From JAXLYE01 sp046351595 (lineage in GTDB: Bacteria; Myxococcota_A; Polyangia; Palsa-1104; JAEUJZ01), in contig JAXLYE010000005.1 in NCBI GenBank assembly GCA_046351595.1, positions 620,001 to 684,000 on the forward strand: a stretch of 64,000 nucleotides of DNA, in the 5' to 3' direction. Shown here in pieces: positions 60,345 through 64,000 of the stretch (its first letter is position 1; each line of letters opens with the position of its first letter). The translations under genes were made by a program, and so were the position numbers. Under the pieces are notes generated by a model. It worked only from the letters and a program-made list of their open reading frames with translations. It searched no databases and was not told the origin of the DNA.

Positions 60345-60414
60345 ATCAAGGGGCGCCTCTGTGTGCAGAAAGACCGCCCGTGCCCGAACCCCCGCAGCAG
60401 AGAGGACAACGAGC

Positions 60415-61101
60415 ATGAGCCGATGGTGTCTTGCAGCCTGCTTCCTGATCGCCGCGTGCGGCAAGCCGAGCCCGGTCCTGGAGCCGACGGAGACGGTCGC
60501 CGGCCGGACCTCGACCGAGTGGAGCGTGAGCTGGTGGCAGTGGGCCTACGCGCAGCCGACCACCAACCACCCGCTGCTCTATGAGGGCGCCGGCGACTTC
60601 TGCGCCACCGGGCAGCCGGCCGCGGACGTCTTCTTCCTGGGCCCCACCTTCGGCGGCGACGCGGTGCGCGGCTGCACGGTGCCGGCCAACCGCACCCTGG
60701 TCTTCCCGATCACCGTCGGCGAAGACAGCAACTACCCGATGGACAACCCGCAGCGCACGACCGCGCAGCTGGTGCAGGCGGCCAAGGAGAACATGGACTC
60801 GGTCAGCTCGCTGCACCTGGAGCTCGACGGCGAGCCGCTGATCGGCGGCACCGTCTCTGACTTCGCGCGCTTCCGGCAGACGGCCTCGTTCCCGGTGGTC
60901 GTCCCGAACATCGCGGACAGCATCGTGCGCACCTACTTCATGATCGACTTCGCGGGGACGATCCCGCTGGCGGTCAGCGACGGGTACTGGATCCTCATGC
61001 GGCCGCTGCCGGCGGGCGCGCACACCCTGAAGTTCAGCGCCGCGCTGAGCGTCCCGGCGCCGTTCCAGTCGGGCGTCGAGTACCGGCTGACCGTGAAGTA
61101 G
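60415..61101 (+). CDS. Lipoprotein of a conserved WWQWAY family
   Basis: 228 residues from ATG 60415 with GAGG upstream. The signal peptide ends LIAACGKP, a clear lipobox. The mature part starts VSWWQWAYAQPTTNHPL and continues with DFCATGQPAADVFFLGPTFGG, GCTVPANRTLVFPITVGED and later SDGYWILMRPLPAGAHTLKF. This set of motifs recurs in a broad family of secreted bacterial proteins with no known function; two cysteines (FCATG and GCTVP) are probably bonded. It follows the MNIO operon by 70 bases but looks separate because it has its own ribosome site and a different role. Beta-rich, outer-membrane or cell-surface. Confidence 0.82.
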   Translation: MSRWCLAACFLIAACGKPSPVLEPTETVAGRTSTEWSVSWWQWAYAQPTTNHPLLYEGAGDFCATGQPAADVFFLGPTFGGDAVRGCTVPANRTLVFPITVGEDSNYPMDNPQRTTAQLVQAAKENMDSVSSLHLELDGEPLIGGTVSDFARFRQTASFPVVVPNIADSIVRTYFMIDFAGTIPLAVSDGYWILMRPLPAGAHTLKFSAALSVPAPFQSGVEYRLTVK

Positions 61102-61108
61102 CGCGCGA

Positions 61109-61133
61109 GCGCGAGCGGGCTACCGGCTCGCGC
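61109..61133. terminator. Stem-loop between convergent genes
   Basis: GCGCGAGC (61109-61116) and GCTCGCGC (61126-61133) form a perfect 8-bp stem with a 9-base loop between the convergent lipoprotein and Cys-rich protein genes, overlapping the end of the latter. A bidirectional terminator is likely although T-runs are absent. Confidence 0.5.
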
Positions 61134-61629
61134 ACTTGCCCGAGCGACAGGAGCCGCCGCCGCAGTCGCGGTCCGAGCCGCAGCTGCCGTCCGGGGCGTT
61201 GGCGCACTTGCCGGAGCGGCAGCTGGCGCCGCCGCAGTCGGAGTCGGAGCCGCACGAGGAGTTGGCGGCGGTCGCGCACTTGCCCGAGCGGCAGCTGACC
61301 CCGTGTCCGCAGTCCGAGTCCGAGCCGCAGCCGCCGCCGGCCGCCGCGCACTTGCCCGAGCGACAGGAGCCGCCGCCGCAGTCGGAGTCCGAGCCGCAGC
61401 TGCCGTCCGGGGCGTTGGCGCACTTGCCGGAGCGGCAGCTGGCGCCGCCGCAGTCGGAGTCGGAGCCGCACGAGGAGTTGGCGGCGGTCGCGCACTTGCC
61501 CGAGCGGCAGCTGACCCCGCGCCCGCAGTCCGAGTCCGAGCCGCAGCTGGACGAGCCGGCTTGTGACGAAGGGACCGGGGCCAGAAAGAGCAGGGCGGTG
61601 AGCAGAATCGTGTGGGTTCGCGAGCGCAT
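61120..61629 (-). CDS. Secreted Cys-rich repeat protein
   Basis: 169 residues from ATG 61629 with GAGGAGGAGG five bases upstream. A signal peptide ends near PSSQAGSSS. The mature protein is six units of the form CGSDSDCGxGxSCRSGKCA with short linkers (ATAANSS, NAPDGS, AAAGGG), each with four cysteines, so probably a rod of disulfide-bonded knots. Three units make a 72-residue block, and the block occurs twice, differing only by Arg/His, and Ser/Arg near the end. Similar Cys-rich units occur in many myxobacterial surface proteins. It is convergent with the WWQWAY lipoprotein and tandem with another Cys-rich gene. Confidence 0.82.
   Translation of the reverse strand: MRSRTHTILLTALLFLAPVPSSQAGSSSCGSDSDCGRGVSCRSGKCATAANSSCGSDSDCGGASCRSGKCANAPDGSCGSDSDCGGGSCRSGKCAAAGGGCGSDSDCGHGVSCRSGKCATAANSSCGSDSDCGGASCRSGKCANAPDGSCGSDRDCGGGSCRSGKCASR
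61136..61546 (-). repeat. Near-identical 216-bp tandem duplication in the Cys-rich gene
   Basis: Segments 61136-61330 and 61352-61546, 216 bases apart, are the same apart from four differences by eye. The repeat length corresponds to three Cys-rich units (72 residues). The low divergence points to a recent duplication or ongoing homogenisation. Confidence 0.85.
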
Positions 61630-61840
61630 GCAGCCTCCTCCTCGGTTGGGAACCGCGGCCCGCGCCGCCCGGCGCATGCGCACGGTCCGACGAGAGCCGA
61701 TGCGCAAGCATAGACCAGGTGCGCGCGCTGCGTATTCAGGATTGAGGAGGGGAGAGGGGAGGGTGTGCGGGCGCGCCGACCTGGGCCCGCTGCGGATCCG
61801 ATGGAGATCGCGGCGGCGTGGCGTGCGCCGCCCGCAGTGC

Positions 61841-62515
61841 TCAGGCGCAGCGCCCGCCGGTGCAGTTGTTGGAGTTGCACTGCGTCGAGTACGTACACGG
61901 GCTGCCGCTGGTGCGGCCCTGGCACTTGCCGTTGGTGCAGTTGTTGGAGTCGCACTGCGTCGAGTACGTGCAGGTGCTGCCGACGGCGTTGCCGGCGCAG
62001 CAGCCGTTGGTGCAGTTGTTGGACTTGCACTGCGTCGAGTACGTGCACAGGTCGCCGTTCTCGTTGCCGTAGCACTTGCCCTTGGTGCAGTTGTTGCTGC
62101 TGCACTGCGTCGAGTACGTGCAGGACGTGAGGCCGATCTGCTCGCGGCAGCCGCCGCCGGACGAGGAGGTGGTGCAGGTGCCGTCGCGGCTGGCGTCGCG
62201 GCTGCAAGCCGAGGGGTCGTGCTTGGAGTTCTGCGCCTGCAGGTCGCAGTTCATGTGGCAGGTGAAGTCGGCCTCGCAGCCGGCGTGACAGGCGCCGACG
62301 TCGAAGCCGGCGCACTTGTCGAAGGCGGCCTTGTCGCCGCAGCTGTAGAACTGGCCGTTCAAGCAGCACTGATAGGTGCCGCCGTTGCTGCTGCTGCTGT
62401 TGTTGTTGTTGTTGCTGTTGTTGCCGCCGCTGCCGTCGCCCGCGCCGCAGGCGGCAAGGACCGTCAGAATTAGCGCCGAAAGGAGCCGACCGAAGACACT
62501 GAGATCCCTACACAT
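61841..62515 (-). CDS. Cys-rich repeat lipoprotein
   Basis: 224 residues from ATG 62515 with AGGAG nine bases upstream. The signal peptide ends VLAACGAGD, a lipobox, followed by a Gly/Asn/Ser-rich flexible linker. The middle domain has ten cysteines (QCCLNGQFYSCGD, CAGFDVGACHAGCEADFTC, CDLQAQ). The C-terminal 90 residues are four copies of CTYSTQCxSNNCTxGxC with short linkers. It is upstream of the other Cys-rich protein gene on the same strand, with 211 bases between. Together they suggest a family of disulfide-rich surface proteins. Confidence 0.83.
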   Translation of the reverse strand: MCRDLSVFGRLLSALILTVLAACGAGDGSGGNNSNNNNNSSSSNGGTYQCCLNGQFYSCGDKAAFDKCAGFDVGACHAGCEADFTCHMNCDLQAQNSKHDPSACSRDASRDGTCTTSSSGGGCREQIGLTSCTYSTQCSSNNCTKGKCYGNENGDLCTYSTQCKSNNCTNGCCAGNAVGSTCTYSTQCDSNNCTNGKCQGRTSGSPCTYSTQCNSNNCTGGRCA

Positions 62516-63063
62516 GATTGCTCACTCCTGTTGTTCAATGCACCGAGCGGCGCCGCGGAGCGCTCGAGCGATGGATGCGGGCGCAGCGCACAGCGCGGCC
62601 CTGGGTTCACGCGGGCGGCCTCACGCGGCCCGCACCTTAAGGACCCGGCTCCCCGCGCCCGGTCTCAAAAAAAGTGCAGCCGCGCGCAAGAAATCGCACT
62701 CCTCCGACGGAAAAGTTCGCCCGCGGCGCGGCGGCCAGCCCAGCCTGCTGCGGCTGCGCGCGCACGGACCGCCGTTGCGCCCGCGCACCCTGCGGCACCA
62801 CAGCCGGGCCGCGCCGGCGCGCCCGAGCCGTACCGCGAGCTTGTCGAGCACCGCGTAGGAGCCGCGGCCCGTTCGGCGGAGTCCGTAAGGATCCGGAATC
62901 GATCTGCGACTCTTTACAGACTCCTTACGGAGATTCCCAAAAGACGCATCCATTATCTCTGGGAATGTCGCTCGCGGTGGGCGCATGGATCCCTACAACG
63001 GCGGCACGTCAGCGTCGGCAGGATGCGCCTTTTCAGAGAAGGGAGACGTGGTACTTTGCTTAG
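62516..63063. other. Divergent intergenic region with a long-armed inverted repeat
   Basis: 548 bases between divergent exported-protein genes. TCCGTAAGGA (62882-62891) and TCCTTACGGA (62932-62941) are perfect 10-bp arms 40 bases apart, a possible operator or looping site. No gene with a ribosome site was found. Confidence 0.4.
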
Positions 63064-64000
63064 ATGAAAAGACTCTGGACGCTCGCAGCGATCGCACTCT
63101 CATTGGCATGCAGTGACGGCGACAAGGACCCAAGTGGCAGCGCGGATCTGGGCGCCGCCGGGAGCGACGGCGGCAGCAGCAGCGGCGGCGCCGATCTGGC
63201 AGGACCTGCGGGCCCGCCCGGGCTCGCCGTGCTCGCGGGCGCGATCGGCGGATCCGGCCCCGCCGATCGCATCGGCGCCGACGCGCGCCTCGGATCATTG
63301 ACCAGCGTGGTCGCGGATGGGGCGGGGACACTCTATGTCGGCGACAGCAACGGCGGGACGCGCAAGGTCGTGACCGCGACCCGCGCCGTCACGACGCTGC
63401 CCACGATCGGGACGCTCGCGGGGATGGCGCTCGACGGCGCCGGCAACCTGTACGGCACCCCGACCCAGGGCTCGTCGATCGTGAAGGTCGTGCTCGCGAC
63501 CGGCGTGCGGACCGTCCTGGCCGGAGGCACCATCGGGAGCAGCGATGGCACGGGCGCGGCCGCGAGCTTCAGCGGCGCCTCCGGCGTGGCCTGGGACGGC
63601 ACGGGCAGCCTCTATGTCGCCGATACCAGCAACAACACAATCCGCAAGGTCGTGGTCGCGACCGGCGCCGTGACCACGGTCGCCGGGTCTTCGGGCAGCG
63701 CTGGCAGCGCCGACGGCACGGGCACGGCCGCGAAGTTCAAGCAGCCCCGGGGCGTCGCGTGGGACGGCGCCGGCGCCCTCTACATCGCCGACACCGGCAA
63801 CTACACCATCCGCAAGCTGGTGGTCGCAACGGGCGCGGTGACGACGGTCGCCGGGACCGCGGGCGGGACGGGGTTCACGGACGGCGTCGGGGCCGCGGCC
63901 CGCTTCCTCGATCCGACCAGCCTGACCTGGGACGGCGCCGGCGGCCTGTATATCACCGAGACCAAGGGCTATAAGCTCCGCAAGCTGGTGGTGGCCACGG
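63064..64000 (+). CDS. NHL-repeat beta-propeller lipoprotein, 3'-truncated by window edge
   Basis: 312 residues seen from ATG 63064, running off the end. The signal peptide ends with a lipobox-like SLACSDG, followed by a Gly/Ser/Asp-rich linker (GAAGSDGGSSSGGADLAGP). From about residue 80 there are NHL-type repeats (VAWDGTGSLYVADTSNNTIRK, VAWDGAGALYIADTGNYTIRK, LTWDGAGGLYITETKGYKLRK) separated by VVVATGAVTTVAG-type linkers, so a beta-propeller. Surface-exposed lipoproteins of this kind bind protein or sugar ligands; no enzyme motif is seen. The ribosome site is weak (TTTGCTTAG). Confidence 0.88.
   Translation, partial: MKRLWTLAAIALSLACSDGDKDPSGSADLGAAGSDGGSSSGGADLAGPAGPPGLAVLAGAIGGSGPADRIGADARLGSLTSVVADGAGTLYVGDSNGGTRKVVTATRAVTTLPTIGTLAGMALDGAGNLYGTPTQGSSIVKVVLATGVRTVLAGGTIGSSDGTGAAASFSGASGVAWDGTGSLYVADTSNNTIRKVVVATGAVTTVAGSSGSAGSADGTGTAAKFKQPRGVAWDGAGALYIADTGNYTIRKLVVATGAVTTVAGTAGGTGFTDGVGAAARFLDPTSLTWDGAGGLYITETKGYKLRKLVVAT

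Overview
This is high-GC DNA with an organisation typical of myxobacteria (Myxococcota, probably class Polyangia). It is dense in eukaryote-like Ser/Thr kinases, sigma-54 activators with N-terminal FHA domains, TPR proteins, Cys-rich lipoproteins, beta-propeller lipoproteins and caspase-fold peptidases. The taxonomic call is inferred from gene content only. No rRNA, tRNA, CRISPR array, transposase or phage gene was seen.

Layout. (1) 1-3321: a partial clostripain-type protease and a sigma-54 activator. (2) 3636-12712: a TOMM (azol(in)e RiPP) cluster with a kinase/cyclase fusion, a large precursor with two NHLP-like segments ending in Cys-Cys-Pro, a fused cyclodehydratase (E1-like plus YcaO), an amidohydrolase and a small Gly/Ser/Thr-tailed protein. 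(3) 12713-13952: gene-poor, containing a 131-bp MITE-like element with perfect 17-bp terminal repeats. (4) 13953-23357: a minus-strand operon (FHA/sigma-54 activator, kinase-FGE fusion, DUF4384-type protein) divergent from a CHAT-protease lipoprotein, followed by a cholesterol-dependent-cytolysin-like lipoprotein with a good sigma-54 promoter. (5) 23494-32165: membrane and lipoproteins, a 1090-aa exported repeat protein, and an operon of metzincin protease, metacaspase-like protease and an unknown protein. (6) 32448-39606: two lipoproteins with a sigma-54 promoter and twin upstream palindromes, an FHA/sigma-54 activator, and a kinase/TPR/beta-propeller operon. (7) 39875-46290: a decayed stretch with a frameshifted yaeQ and two truncated kinase genes, plus an intact kinase, a MAPEG protein, a receiver lacking its phospho-acceptor Asp, and a SnoaL-like protein. 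(8) 46590-54099: a PAS-PAS-STAS protein, a NhaR-like LysR regulator, a 1313-aa kinase/ATPase/TPR protein and a secreted protein with a near-consensus sigma-54 promoter. (9) 54571-60344: a tight five-gene operon with a DUF692/MNIO enzyme, a nucleotidyltransferase-like protein, a membrane protein with a Gly/Cys repeat tail, an unknown protein and a TauD-type oxygenase. (10) 60415-64000: four exported proteins, two built from Cys-rich repeats, the last an NHL beta-propeller running off the window.

How the genes may work together. The TOMM cluster should make a modified peptide under kinase-linked control. The MNIO operon looks like a second, less familiar peptide- or protein-modifying pathway whose substrate may be the Gly/Cys tail of its own membrane protein. 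The CHAT protease next to a pore-former, and the metzincin/metacaspase operon, suggest protease-controlled killing or conflict functions. Several secreted-protein genes have sigma-54-type promoters and the window encodes three sigma-54 activators, so at least part of the exported repertoire is probably under kinase/FHA/sigma-54 control. These functional links are inferences from context.
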